From assembly GCA_945482615.1 (NCBI GenBank), contig CALYRG010000006.1, forward strand, positions 1 through 48,899: a stretch of 48,899 nucleotides of DNA, given 5' to 3'. The DNA is from an uncultured Clostridia bacterium. GTDB taxonomy: Bacteria; Bacillota; Clostridia; Oscillospirales; Oscillospiraceae. The notes below the pieces were generated by a model. That model was not told the origin of the DNA. It searched no databases and saw nothing but the letters and a program-made list of their open reading frames with translations. A program made the translations under genes and the position numbers. Shown here piece by piece: positions 31,035 to 40,152 of this stretch. The number at the start of each line of letters is the position of its first letter. Within the stretch, counting starts at the first letter, position 1.

Positions 31035-32642
31035 ATGGCTGCTTATCAGGCTTTATATCGGAAATACCGCCCTCAGTCCTTTGACGATGTCTCCGGACAG
31101 GCGGCGGTGACGCAGACGCTGAAGCATCAGCTGGTGACCGGAAAAATGAGCCATGCGTATCTGTTTACCGGCTCCCGGGGCACAGGCAAGACCACCTGCG
31201 CCAAAATCCTGGCCAAGGCGGTGAACTGCCTGAACCCCCAGGACGGCAACCCCTGCAATTGCTGTACAGCCTGCAGAGCCATCGACTCCGGCTCCTGTGT
31301 GGATGTGCTGGAAATCGATGCCGCCTCCAACAACGGCGTGGATAACGTCCGGGATCTGCGGGACGATGCCATCTACACCCCTGCCCAGGTGCGAACCCGT
31401 GTGTATATCATCGACGAGGTGCACATGCTCTCCATCTCCGCTTTCAATGCTCTGCTGAAGATCATTGAAGAGCCCCCGGAGCATCTGCTGTTCATTCTGG
31501 CTACCACGGAGCTGCACAAAGTACCGGCTACCATTCTGTCCCGATGCCAGCGGTTTTCCTTCCGGCGCATCAGCCAGGAGGATATCGCCGCCCGACTTCA
31601 GTATGTTGCCTATCAGGAGAATATCGACCTGGACGATGGGGCGGCACGGACGCTGGCACGGCTTGCCGACGGCGCAATGCGTGACGGACTGAGCCTGCTT
31701 GACCAGTGCGCATCTGCCACTGCCGGAGAACTGACGGCACAGCGTGTTTACGACTGCCTGGGTATTGCAGGAGAGCGGCGGTGCGGGGAACTGCTGACGT
31801 TTGTGGCTGACCACAACAGTAAGGCGGTTCTGGAGCTTTTCTCCCGGCTTTATGCCGAGGGGAAGGATCTGGGTGCGCTGCTGGATGAGCTGGAGTGCCT
31901 GACCCGGGATCTGATGGTCTTGAAAACTGCCGGTGGGGCGGGTATTACCATGCTCTCCGGCGTTGCCGATGATAAGCAGACCCTGGAACTCGCCGGTCGG
32001 TTCAGCACCGGAGAGCTGGTGCGCATCATGGAGCTTTTGCAGCAGACGCAAGCGGGGTTTACCCGCAGTGCCAGCCGCCGGATGGATGCGGAGCTGTGCC
32101 TGGTGCGGCTGTGCAGACCGGAGCTGAGCCTGGATGCCGATGCGCTGAATGCCCGGCTGACCCGGCTGGAAGAACAGATCAAAAACGGTGTGGCCGCTGC
32201 CCCCGCTTCGCAGAACAGGAGCGTGCGGCCTGAACCCGCAGAAGAGACTGCTGTGGTGCCTCCCCCGGCGGAGCCTGAGGAGAAAGCGGATGCCCTTGCC
32301 CCGGACGAAGCGCCGGTGGGCTTCTGGTCCGACCTGTGCGCCTCTGCCCGAAAGGAACTGGGGCCGCCCCTGAGCGGCTTTCTGTCCGCATCTGCCAGCA
32401 GTCCGGTTCAGGGCGTTCTGGCGGGAAACGTGCTGGAGCTTCGCTGCTCCAACACCTTTACCTGTACCATGCTGGACAAGCCCGATGTGCTGGAAATCCT
32501 CACCAGGAAGGCCGGTGCCATGCTGAACAGGCAGGTTCGGGCCAAGGTGGTGGATCTGTCAAAGAAGCCCGCTAGCAATCCCCGGATGGAGCAGCTGATG
32601 AATTTCGGCCGCGCCCACTCCGATATCATTCATATTAAATAA
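31035..32642 (+). CDS. dnaX: DNA polymerase III subunit gamma/tau
   Basis: YRKYRPQSFDDVSGQ; GSRGTGKTTCAKILAKAVNC; IIDEVHMLSISAFNALLKIIEEPPEHLLFILATTE. Confidence 0.95.
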   Translation: MAAYQALYRKYRPQSFDDVSGQAAVTQTLKHQLVTGKMSHAYLFTGSRGTGKTTCAKILAKAVNCLNPQDGNPCNCCTACRAIDSGSCVDVLEIDAASNNGVDNVRDLRDDAIYTPAQVRTRVYIIDEVHMLSISAFNALLKIIEEPPEHLLFILATTELHKVPATILSRCQRFSFRRISQEDIAARLQYVAYQENIDLDDGAARTLARLADGAMRDGLSLLDQCASATAGELTAQRVYDCLGIAGERRCGELLTFVADHNSKAVLELFSRLYAEGKDLGALLDELECLTRDLMVLKTAGGAGITMLSGVADDKQTLELAGRFSTGELVRIMELLQQTQAGFTRSASRRMDAELCLVRLCRPELSLDADALNARLTRLEEQIKNGVAAAPASQNRSVRPEPAEETAVVPPPAEPEEKADALAPDEAPVGFWSDLCASARKELGPPLSGFLSASASSPVQGVLAGNVLELRCSNTFTCTMLDKPDVLEILTRKAGAMLNRQVRAKVVDLSKKPASNPRMEQLMNFGRAHSDIIHIK

Positions 32643-32654
32643 CGAAAGGAAACG

Positions 32655-33005
32655 ATGACAATGGCAAAAGGTGGATTCCGGGGTATGCCCGGTGGAATGA
32701 ATCAGGCAGCCATGATGAAGCAGGCCCAGAAGATGCAGCAGGAAATGCTGCGTATGCAGCAGGAGCAGGAGGCCAAGACCTTCTCCGCCTCTGCCGGCGG
32801 CGGTGTGGTCTGCGCCGTGGTCAATGGCAAGCATGAGCTTCTGGAGCTGACCATCAAGCCCGAGGCTGTGGACCCCGATGATGTGGAGATGCTCCAGGAT
32901 ATGGTGCTCGCTGCCGTCAACGAGGCACTGCGCACCGCAGATGCCGAGGCTGCCAGCAATATGTCCCGGCTTACCGGCGGTCTGAACCTGGGCGGCCTGT
33001 TCTAA
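32655..33005 (+). CDS. YbaB/EbfC family nucleoid-associated protein
   Basis: [51 protein letters not shown]; between dnaX and recR. Confidence 0.92.
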   Translation: MTMAKGGFRGMPGGMNQAAMMKQAQKMQQEMLRMQQEQEAKTFSASAGGGVVCAVVNGKHELLELTIKPEAVDPDDVEMLQDMVLAAVNEALRTADAEAASNMSRLTGGLNLGGLF

Positions 33006-33014
33006 GGAGGGCCT

Positions 33015-33614
33015 ATGCAGTTTTTTCCCGCAGCCCTGCAGGATCTGACCGATCAGTTTGCCCGTCTGCCGGGCATTGGCGGAAAGACGGCCCAGAGGCT
33101 TGCGTTTCACGTGCTGAGTCTGCCTCAGGAGGAGGCGGAGAACTTTGCCAACGCCATTGTCCGCGCACGGAGGGAGGTGCACACCTGCCCCTGCTGCCAG
33201 AATCTGACAGACCGGGAACTGTGCCCCATCTGCGACGATGATACCCGGGACAAGAGCGTCATCTGCGTTGTGGCGGAGCCAAAGGATGTTATCGCCATGG
33301 AGCGGTCCCGGGAGTTCAGGGGGGTCTACCATGTGCTCCACGGCGTGATCTCGCCGCTGAACCATATTTCCCAGAACGATATCCGGATCAAGGAGCTTCT
33401 GAGCCGGGTGGGGCAGGGCAATGTACGGGAGGTCATTATGGCCACCAACCCCGACACCGAGGGCGAAGCCACTGCTATGTACATCTCCCGGCTTCTGCGG
33501 CCTATGGAAATCAAGGTGACCCGGCTGGCCTACGGCATTCCTGTGGGCAGTCAGCTGGAATACGCCGATGAAGTGACGCTCTCCCGGGCGCTGGAAGGCC
33601 GCCAGGAAATGTAG
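33015..33614 (+). CDS. recR: Recombination protein RecR
   Basis: FARLPGIGGKTAQRLAFHVL; Zn finger CPCCQNLTDRELCPIC; Toprim ATNPDTEGEATAMYI. Confidence 0.95.
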   Translation: MQFFPAALQDLTDQFARLPGIGGKTAQRLAFHVLSLPQEEAENFANAIVRARREVHTCPCCQNLTDRELCPICDDDTRDKSVICVVAEPKDVIAMERSREFRGVYHVLHGVISPLNHISQNDIRIKELLSRVGQGNVREVIMATNPDTEGEATAMYISRLLRPMEIKVTRLAYGIPVGSQLEYADEVTLSRALEGRQEM

Positions 33615-33626
33615 AATTTAAGTAAA

Positions 33627-33660
33627 AACCCTTCGGTTTCAGTGGAACCGGAGGGCTTTT
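33627..33660. terminator. Bidirectional terminator between convergent recR and the DMT transporter gene
   Basis: AAAACCCT.CGGTT-tcagtgg-AACCG.AGGG.TTTT stem. Confidence 0.75.
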
Positions 33661-33664
33661 GCAT

Positions 33665-34549
33665 TCATTTTTTGTTGGGAAGCTGGGAAAGAATCACGGC
33701 GGTGAACACAAGTCCGCAGCCGAGCAGCTCGTAACTTTGCATCCGCTCGCCCAGGAGCCACCAGCCGCCCAAGGCGGCGAACACGGATTCCAGACTCATA
33801 ATCAGGGAAGCGGTGGTGCTCTCCAGATGCTGCTGACCCAGAATCTGCATGGAGTAGGCAAGACCCATGGACAGGACACCGGCAAACAGCAGAGGCCCCC
33901 AGCAGGCAAGGATATCCGCCGGAACCACCGTTTCTGTCAGAAGCATACAGGGAACGGAGACCACCGCCACCACCAGAGCCTGGACGCAGTTGAGCCGGAT
34001 GCAGTCCAGCTTTCCGGCGAACCGGTCGATGCAGGTGATCTGCACCGCGAAGGCCAGGGCACAGCCCATCAGCAGAAGATCCCCCTTGTTGACCCTGGAG
34101 ACGCCAACGCAGCTGAGCAGGAACAGGCCCACGACTGCAAGGCCCACGCTGAATACGGTGACTTTGGAAATCTTCTGCCCCAGAAGGTGGCCAAGCACCG
34201 GCACAAGGACGATGTACATGGCTGTGATGAAGCCGGCTTTGCCCGCCTCGGTGTAGACAAGCCCGACCTGCTGCAGGCTGGCGGCAATAAACAGAGCACC
34301 GCCGCAGATGATACCGGTTTTCCACAGCGCCGGATCGGTCCACTTTTTCACGGACTCCACCGGGGTACACTGCCTGCACTCAAGAACAAAGGCGCAGGGG
34401 GCCAGAAACAGAATCGCCAGCAGACACCGGACGGCCTGAAACGTAAAGGGCCCGATCCGGTCCATACCCACGCTCTGGGCGATGAAGGCGAAGCCCCAGA
34501 TGACGGTTGCCAGCAGAAGACTGACGCTTCCACGGATTTTTTCTTTCAT
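33665..34549 (-). CDS. EamA/DMT-superfamily transporter
   Basis: GSVSLLLATVIWGFAFIAQSVGMDRIGPFTFQAVRCLLA; LIMSLESVFAALGGWWLLGE; about 10 TM segments. The 965 aa track ORF runs on upstream through pepF antisense. Confidence 0.88.
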   Translation of the reverse strand: MKEKIRGSVSLLLATVIWGFAFIAQSVGMDRIGPFTFQAVRCLLAILFLAPCAFVLECRQCTPVESVKKWTDPALWKTGIICGGALFIAASLQQVGLVYTEAGKAGFITAMYIVLVPVLGHLLGQKISKVTVFSVGLAVVGLFLLSCVGVSRVNKGDLLLMGCALAFAVQITCIDRFAGKLDCIRLNCVQALVVAVVSVPCMLLTETVVPADILACWGPLLFAGVLSMGLAYSMQILGQQHLESTTASLIMSLESVFAALGGWWLLGERMQSYELLGCGLVFTAVILSQLPNKK

Positions 34550-34699
34550 GGTGAAACCTTCCTTGTACACAGCGCTGCGGCCGGAAAATGTTTCCTCCGG
34601 GCCGAGGCATACTTTACCACAGATTCCGGTAAAATGCAAGGGGTGTTGCTTTTTACCGGAAATGTGGTACAATACAGAAAAAGAATTGCAAACGGAGGA

Positions 34700-36505
34700 A
34701 TGTATATGGAACAGTTTAGCAGCCGGGAGCAAATCCCTGAGAAGTATCGTTGGGCACTGGAAGACCTTTACCCCGGGACAGAGGATTGGGAGCGGGAGCT
34801 GGAAACCCTCCATGAGGATGCAAAAACGCTGGAGTCCTTCCAGGGAAAGCTGGGCCTCAGCGGGGAGAATCTGTGCAGCTACCTGGATCAACTGGAAAAA
34901 CTGGAGGTCAAGGCCTCCAACCTTGGCAATTACTGTATGCGCAAGGCGGACGAGGATACCCGGAGCCCGGAGGGTCAGGCCATGTCCGGCAGATTTATGA
35001 ACCGGATGGTGGAGGTAAGCACTGCTGCCAGCTTTGACACCCCGGAGATCATGGCCATCGCGGATGATACACTGGAAGGCTTTTACGCTGCCTGTCCCCG
35101 GCTGGAGCGCTACCGACGGTTCCTTACAAATCTGCGCCGCCGGAAGGCCCACACATTGTCCGCCCAGGAGGAAAAGCTCCTGTCTTCCGTGGCGGAGGTG
35201 ACCCAGGCGCCTGAGAATACCTACTCGTCCCTGCTCAATGCGGATATGACCTTCCCGGATGCGCTGGATGGGCAGGGGGTCAGCCACCCTGTGAACCATG
35301 CAAGCTTTATCGCGCTGCAGCAGAGCGAAGACCGTCAGCTTCGCCGCAGCGCCTATGAGAGCATGTACGACACCCTGGGCCATTTCCGCAACACCGAAGC
35401 GGCTCTGCTCAATGCGCAGAACAAGCAGCTGAAGTTCTGCGCCGATGCCCGGAAGTACGGCAGCACCCTGGAGGCCTCTCTGGACAGCACCAACGTCCCT
35501 GTGGCTGTGTACCACAACCTGATCCAGGCGGTGCACGAAAACCTGCCCAAGCTTCACCGGTATATCCGTCTGCGCAGGAAACTGATGGGCCTGGATGAAC
35601 TCCATTTCTATGATGTCTATACGCCTCTTGTGGGGGACAGGAATCGGGAGATCCCCTTTGAGGAGGCTGCACAGACGGTATATGAGGCGCTGGAGCCTCT
35701 GGGCGAAACCTACCGTGCGGTGCTGAAGGAAGGCTTGGAAAACCGCTGGGTCGATGTCTATCCCACCCCCGGCAAGCGCAGCGGCGCATACTCTGCCGGA
35801 ACCTTTGTCCATCCCTTCGTGCTGCTGAACCAGACGGATACCCTGAACTGTCAGTTCACCCTGGCCCATGAGATGGGCCATGCCCTCCACTCCTATTTCT
35901 CCAACAAGACGCAGAATCCTCTGGATGCGGATTATGTGATCTTTGTGGCAGAGGTAGCCTCTACCTGCAACGAGGCGCTGCTGATGGAGCATCTGCTGAG
36001 CAAAACCACCGACCGCCGGGAGCGTGCGTATCTTATCAACCATTTCCTGGAGCAGTTCCGCGGCACGCTGTTCCGCCAGACAATGTTTGCCGAGTTTGAG
36101 TTGAAAATTGGCCAGTTGACTGCCCAGGGCCAGACCCTGACGGCGGACGTGCTGAGCAGCATTTACCGGGAGCTGAACGAGCAGTACTATGGGCCGGACA
36201 TTGTGGTGGATGACCGGATCGCCCTGGAGTGGGCCAGAATTCCCCACTTCTATTACAACTACTACGTCTTCCAGTACGCCACCGGCTATGCCGCAGCCAT
36301 TGCCCTGTCCAGACGGATTCTGCGGGAGGGAGCGTGTGCGGTGCGCGATTACCTGAACTTCCTCAGCGGCGGCTGCTCCAAGAGCCCTGTGGAGCTTTTG
36401 AAGGGCGCAGGTGTGGATATGACCACCCCCGAGCCTGTGAACCAGGCACTGGCCCTGTTCGACACCCTGCTGACAGAAATGGAAGCGCTGATGGGAGGCA
36501 ATTGA
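34700..36505 (+). CDS. pepF: Oligoendopeptidase F (M3 family)
   Basis: HExxH in FTLAHEMGHALHSYFS; VEVASTCNEALLMEHLL-like region; start MYMEQFSSREQIPEKYRW. Upstream part of the 948 aa track ORF is spurious. Confidence 0.92.
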   Translation: MYMEQFSSREQIPEKYRWALEDLYPGTEDWERELETLHEDAKTLESFQGKLGLSGENLCSYLDQLEKLEVKASNLGNYCMRKADEDTRSPEGQAMSGRFMNRMVEVSTAASFDTPEIMAIADDTLEGFYAACPRLERYRRFLTNLRRRKAHTLSAQEEKLLSSVAEVTQAPENTYSSLLNADMTFPDALDGQGVSHPVNHASFIALQQSEDRQLRRSAYESMYDTLGHFRNTEAALLNAQNKQLKFCADARKYGSTLEASLDSTNVPVAVYHNLIQAVHENLPKLHRYIRLRRKLMGLDELHFYDVYTPLVGDRNREIPFEEAAQTVYEALEPLGETYRAVLKEGLENRWVDVYPTPGKRSGAYSAGTFVHPFVLLNQTDTLNCQFTLAHEMGHALHSYFSNKTQNPLDADYVIFVAEVASTCNEALLMEHLLSKTTDRRERAYLINHFLEQFRGTLFRQTMFAEFELKIGQLTAQGQTLTADVLSSIYRELNEQYYGPDIVVDDRIALEWARIPHFYYNYYVFQYATGYAAAIALSRRILREGACAVRDYLNFLSGGCSKSPVELLKGAGVDMTTPEPVNQALALFDTLLTEMEALMGGN

Positions 36506-36506
36506 C

Positions 36507-36773
36507 ATGGCACAGCTGTTTCTTCCAACCCTGCACACCTTTGCCATGAATAATATCTTCACCGGCTCCTCCGGGCTGTTTCGCTTCCGTGTTCAGCCTC
36601 ATGTTGTTATGGCAACCCCGAAAGAGGTCGACTTTGAAAACAGTAACATGTTTGTTGAGTACTGGCACGGCCTTTTCTGCTATGAGAAAAGTGATATGGA
36701 GGGAAGTGAAACCTTCCCCATGACGGAAGAAGGCCGGGAGGAGATGCGCCGCTGGCTGGAAAGCAAGATCTGA
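36507..36773 (+). CDS. Hypothetical protein (88 aa) coupled to pepF
   Basis: ORF starts 1 nt after the pepF stop; soluble, no recognised domain. Confidence 0.5.
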   Translation: MAQLFLPTLHTFAMNNIFTGSSGLFRFRVQPHVVMATPKEVDFENSNMFVEYWHGLFCYEKSDMEGSETFPMTEEGREEMRRWLESKI

Positions 36774-37058
36774 TAATTGCAAAATAGAATTACCTTTTTA
36801 GCAAAATAAGGCTATTTTCTTCTGAAAATATTAAAAATACACCGGAAGCCATCCTCCGCTCCTGAACCTTGGGGCGGGGGATTTGCTGTCTGCTTCACAC
36901 GTTCCCCATCCCGAAACCCGGGGAAAGGGGCAATTTGCCGTGGCGGGTTATCTCTGGCAGTTCCAGATTTTTCCAGAAAAAAATATAATTTCCCCCTTCC
37001 ATTTTGGAGATACTACGTGTATAATGTTATGTAAACAAAGAGACAGAGGGAGAGCGTC

Positions 37059-38525
37059 ATGGGGGAAAGAGAAAGCGGAGGGAAACCGGGCCTTTTTCAG
37101 GTCGTGTGGAAGGTTCTGCTGGCACTGCTGGTGCTGGCGGGGATTGTGTGCTGGGTGCTGTTCTGGTGGAATCGGTTTACTCTGACGGTGGAGCTGGAGG
37201 GAGAGGAATCGGTGCTCCATCAGTATGGGGAGCCTTTTCAGGACCCGGGGGTTCGGGTCACCCTCCGGGGTACGGAACTCCTTATGGAAGGAAGGGAGCT
37301 GAGCCATGCCGATATCATGGTGTTCGGCGGCCCCAATGTTGAGCAGCTGGGCAGGCAGAACGTCACATACCATGTTCGCTTCCTGTTCTGGGAGGCGGAG
37401 GTACACCGCACGGTGACGGTGACAGATATGATCAGCCCGGTGATCACGCTGACCAAGGCACCGGATTTTATCCCGGCCAGAGGCCCTTACATTGAGTCTG
37501 GTTATCAGGCCTATGACAATCTGGACGGGGATATTACCGACCGGGTCAAGCGTCAGGAGCTTCCGGGCAAGATCGTCTACACCGTGGTGGACTCCTGCGG
37601 CAATCCGGCATCTGTGGAGCGGAAGCTCCCGGTGTTCAAGCTTGTGGAACCGGAGATCACACTCAGCGGCGGGGACTACTGGGCGATTCCCACGGGAACC
37701 GTTTTTGAGGAACCGGGCTACAAGGCAAAGGATGACATGGACGGCGATCTGACCGAAAAGGTGCAGGTGGAAGGCGAGGTCAGCTGGTGGCAGACCGGCA
37801 CATATCCCCTGGTGTACTCGGTCACAGATTCCACGGACAACACCACTACGGTGACCCGGAATGTGGAGGTCATCCCAAGGGAATGGCCGGACACGCAGTG
37901 GCCGGAGGGTAAGACCATCTATCTGACCTTTGACGATGGCCCCGGGCCTTATACCCAGGCACTTTTGAATGTTCTGGGGGCCTACGGCGCAAAGGCTACC
38001 TTCTTTGTCACAGACAGCGGCTATGGAAACGTGATGCGGGAAATCGTGGCCCAGGGTCACAGCATTGGCATTCATACGGTGACCCACGACTATGGGAAGA
38101 TATACGCCAGTCCGGAAGCCTTTTACGAGGATTTGACCCATATGCAGCAAATCATCTTTGATGAGACCGGCGTCTGGACGACCCTGATGCGGTTCCCCGG
38201 CGGAAGCTCCAATCTGGTAAGCAAACGGACCAGCCCGGGAATTATGACGACGCTGAGCACGTCCGTCCGGGATGCGGGCTATCAGTATTTTGACTGGAAC
38301 GTGGACAGCGACGATGCGGGAGCAGCCCACGATGCCCAGAAGGTCTTTGAGAATGTGGTTGCGGGTGTGCAGAACAAGGCTGTATGCATTGTGCTCCAGC
38401 ATGATATCCACTCCTACAGCGTGGAGGCCGTGGAGAATATCCTGCAATGGGGACAGGAGAATGGCTATCGCTTCCTGGGGCTGAATGAGAACAGCCCCGG
38501 CTTCCACCACGATGTAATGAATTGA
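37059..38525 (+). CDS. Membrane-anchored polysaccharide deacetylase with N-terminal Ig-like (DUF5011) repeats
   Basis: N-terminal TM; repeats AYDNLDGDITDRV / AKDDMDGDLTEKV; NodB motifs TFDDGPGPYT, HSIGIHTVTHDY, RFPGGSSN, LQHDIHSYS. Confidence 0.9.
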   Translation: MGERESGGKPGLFQVVWKVLLALLVLAGIVCWVLFWWNRFTLTVELEGEESVLHQYGEPFQDPGVRVTLRGTELLMEGRELSHADIMVFGGPNVEQLGRQNVTYHVRFLFWEAEVHRTVTVTDMISPVITLTKAPDFIPARGPYIESGYQAYDNLDGDITDRVKRQELPGKIVYTVVDSCGNPASVERKLPVFKLVEPEITLSGGDYWAIPTGTVFEEPGYKAKDDMDGDLTEKVQVEGEVSWWQTGTYPLVYSVTDSTDNTTTVTRNVEVIPREWPDTQWPEGKTIYLTFDDGPGPYTQALLNVLGAYGAKATFFVTDSGYGNVMREIVAQGHSIGIHTVTHDYGKIYASPEAFYEDLTHMQQIIFDETGVWTTLMRFPGGSSNLVSKRTSPGIMTTLSTSVRDAGYQYFDWNVDSDDAGAAHDAQKVFENVVAGVQNKAVCIVLQHDIHSYSVEAVENILQWGQENGYRFLGLNENSPGFHHDVMN

Positions 38526-38539
38526 TATCCTGACAGCAG

Positions 38540-38574
38540 AAAACCACCGGCTCACTCACGAGGCCGGTGGTTTT
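38540..38574. terminator. Bidirectional terminator between the deacetylase and the 22-aa sORF
   Basis: AAAACCACCGG...CCGGTGGTTTT inverted repeat. Confidence 0.8.
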
Positions 38575-38576
38575 GC

Positions 38577-38645
38577 TTAACGTTCGCTGGGACCGCCTGC
38601 ATCTTTGTCAAAGATCAGGTCATCCAGATCCATAATGGGTTCCAT
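38577..38645 (-). CDS. Candidate small ORF, 22 aa: MEPIMDLDDLIFDKDAGGPSER
   Basis: SD AAGGAG 7 nt before ATG; TAA stop immediately before the terminator at 38540-38574. Shorter than the ORF-track cutoff. Confidence 0.45.
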   Translation of the reverse strand: MEPIMDLDDLIFDKDAGGPSER

Positions 38646-38687
38646 GGCGTTTCTCCTTCCTGAAAGCACTACCGGATAGTATATGCC

Positions 38688-39062
38688 ATGGGACGCGCGA
38701 AATTGCGTGAAACAGGGAAGGGAAAAATACAATATGCTTACGATCAGTACCGCTACGATATGGGCGATCAGTGGAAAGACACAGACCGGCTATTCATCGC
38801 TGAGTGCGGCGCACAGATCTACCCCGGCACTGTGTACATATGGGTGCATAAGGTGTGTGACGCGGCAGGGCTGCCTCATAGAACGGTGCATTCTCTGCGA
38901 CATACCAACATCACCATGCAGATCGCAGCAGGCGTACCGCTGGTCACAGTGGCCGGTAGAGCAGGCCACGCGAGAATCAGCACCACAACAGATATCTACA
39001 GCCACTTCCTAAAGAGCTCCGATAAAATGGCAGCAGAAAAGCTGGAGCAGCTATTCGAATAA
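38688..39062 (+). pseudogene. 5'-truncated tyrosine recombinase/integrase (C-terminal catalytic part only)
   Basis: C-terminal box HSLRHTNITMQIAAGVPLVTVAGRAGHARISTTTDIYSHFLKSSDKMAAEKLEQLF; first catalytic Arg region and N-terminal domains absent. Confidence 0.85.
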
Positions 39063-39073
39063 CACAACACAAA

Positions 39074-39108
39074 GGGCGATGGCCATAGCGGCCATCGCCC
39101 GATTTTTT
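39074..39108 (+). terminator. Strong hairpin terminator after the integrase remnant
   Basis: GGGCGATGGCC-atagc-GGCCATCGCCC followed by gaTTTTTT. Confidence 0.8.
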
Positions 39109-39823
39109 AGTCTGTTGCCATAATCGCGAGCTCAGCGATAAAGTATACTAACAGCTCATACACACTTTTGGCTTCCTCGTCAGAGTAGTCCATCATACCA
39201 CGATGGAGAATGTTGTTTCTAAATGGGATGCGCTTATCAATTGGGTTTGCATAGCTATCAGTATTGGAAAAGACGGTAAATACAATGCCGGCAATCAAAA
39301 CCTTTTTATAGCTGTCCATATCCATGTCATGAGTGTCCTGCGCTGACTGTAAAGCTACTCTTTTGATTTTATCCTTTGACTGACGTTCATGAGCCATAGC
39401 TTGATAAACCAATTCTTCGAAATGAGCTAACAGAACGATTGTCTTTTCGCGATGACTCAATTGCGAGGATTCAACAACAGAGAGGGCATAGGCATCCAAC
39501 GGTGTGGACTCAGTCTTTTTCCTGACGGCATCTACAGCCATGTCATATGTCATGTAGCCAAAGCTCTCCTGAAGCCACTCCACGTCAGCATAGGTGATCT
39601 CAGCCTTTTCGAAACCGGAGATACGTTGGAACAATTCGGTTTCCTGAATGTCCGTTGGAATACTCTGAAAGAATTTGACAAGATTAGCAAATGTGTCAGA
39701 GGCGGCAAATCTTGTCATGGCCTCGTTAATCGACAGTACCATGTTGCCGATTTTTTCAGAGAGCGAAAGTAGGTTGGCAATATGCTCGTTCTTAAAGAAC
39801 CAATGTTCATGCTGATCGGCCAT
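39107..39823 (-). CDS. Uncharacterised protein with C-terminal HEPN-like R-x4-H motif
   Basis: Strong SD (TTTAAGGAGGTAAATCAAATG). Start placed at MADQHEHWFF, because the track GTG start at 39901 lies inside the tRNA gene. C-terminus RIPFRNNILHRGMMDYSDEEAKSVYELLVYFIAEL. Confidence 0.65.
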   Translation of the reverse strand: MADQHEHWFFKNEHIANLLSLSEKIGNMVLSINEAMTRFAASDTFANLVKFFQSIPTDIQETELFQRISGFEKAEITYADVEWLQESFGYMTYDMAVDAVRKKTESTPLDAYALSVVESSQLSHREKTIVLLAHFEELVYQAMAHERQSKDKIKRVALQSAQDTHDMDMDSYKKVLIAGIVFTVFSNTDSYANPIDKRIPFRNNILHRGMMDYSDEEAKSVYELLVYFIAELAIMATD

Positions 39824-39895
39824 TTGATTTACCTCCTTAAAATTGTTTGACTTATGATAGAAATAGCCGCAGAACACACTGGTTTTGCGGCTTTT

Positions 39896-39972
39896 TGGCA
39901 CGCCCGGCGCGATTCGAACGCGCGACCTTTCGCTTAGGAGGCGAACGCTCTATCCTGCTGAGCTACGGGCGC
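39896..39972 (-). tRNA. tRNA-Arg (anticodon CCU)
   Basis: GCGCCCGTAGCTCAGCAGGATAGAGCGTTCGCCTCCTAAGCGAAAGGTCGCGCGTTCGAATCGCGCCGGGCGTGCCA folds as a cloverleaf; CCA encoded. Confidence 0.95.
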
Positions 39973-40000
39973 ATATTATGAAATTTAGGTAAATTGGGCT

Positions 40001-40145
40001 TTGAAGGCATATCCCTTACATTTTCCCGAAAAGGCACCAAAGGGTACCGAACAGGGTGCCAAATCTCCGAAAGCGTTGACACAAGGTCGCGAAATCGGCG
40101 TTTTCCTCGCGTTTTCTCGCTTTCCTGCGGGTATCACACGGATAG
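40001..40145 (+). pseudogene. Possible remnant of an integrase 3' end/attP arm
   Basis: Lys/Gly/Pro-rich tail-like reading (GTEQGAKSPKALTQG, alternative-frame KGTKGYRTGCQIS) ending at a tRNA anticodon-loop core, with no intact gene. Confidence 0.35.
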
Positions 40146-40152
40146 AGCAAGA

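Noticed and set aside
33659-34699. 5' part of the 948 aa plus-strand ORF (before pepF)
   Set aside because: Antisense to the DMT transporter; pepF has its own ATG, SD and -10-like TACAAT upstream
33665-36562. 965 aa minus-strand ORF as one fusion protein
   Set aside because: Only the 3' part (33665-34549) is a real DMT transporter; the rest is antisense to pepF
39824-39901. N-terminal extension of the HEPN-like protein to the GTG at 39901
   Set aside because: Would start inside the tRNA-Arg gene; the ATG at 39823 has a strong SD
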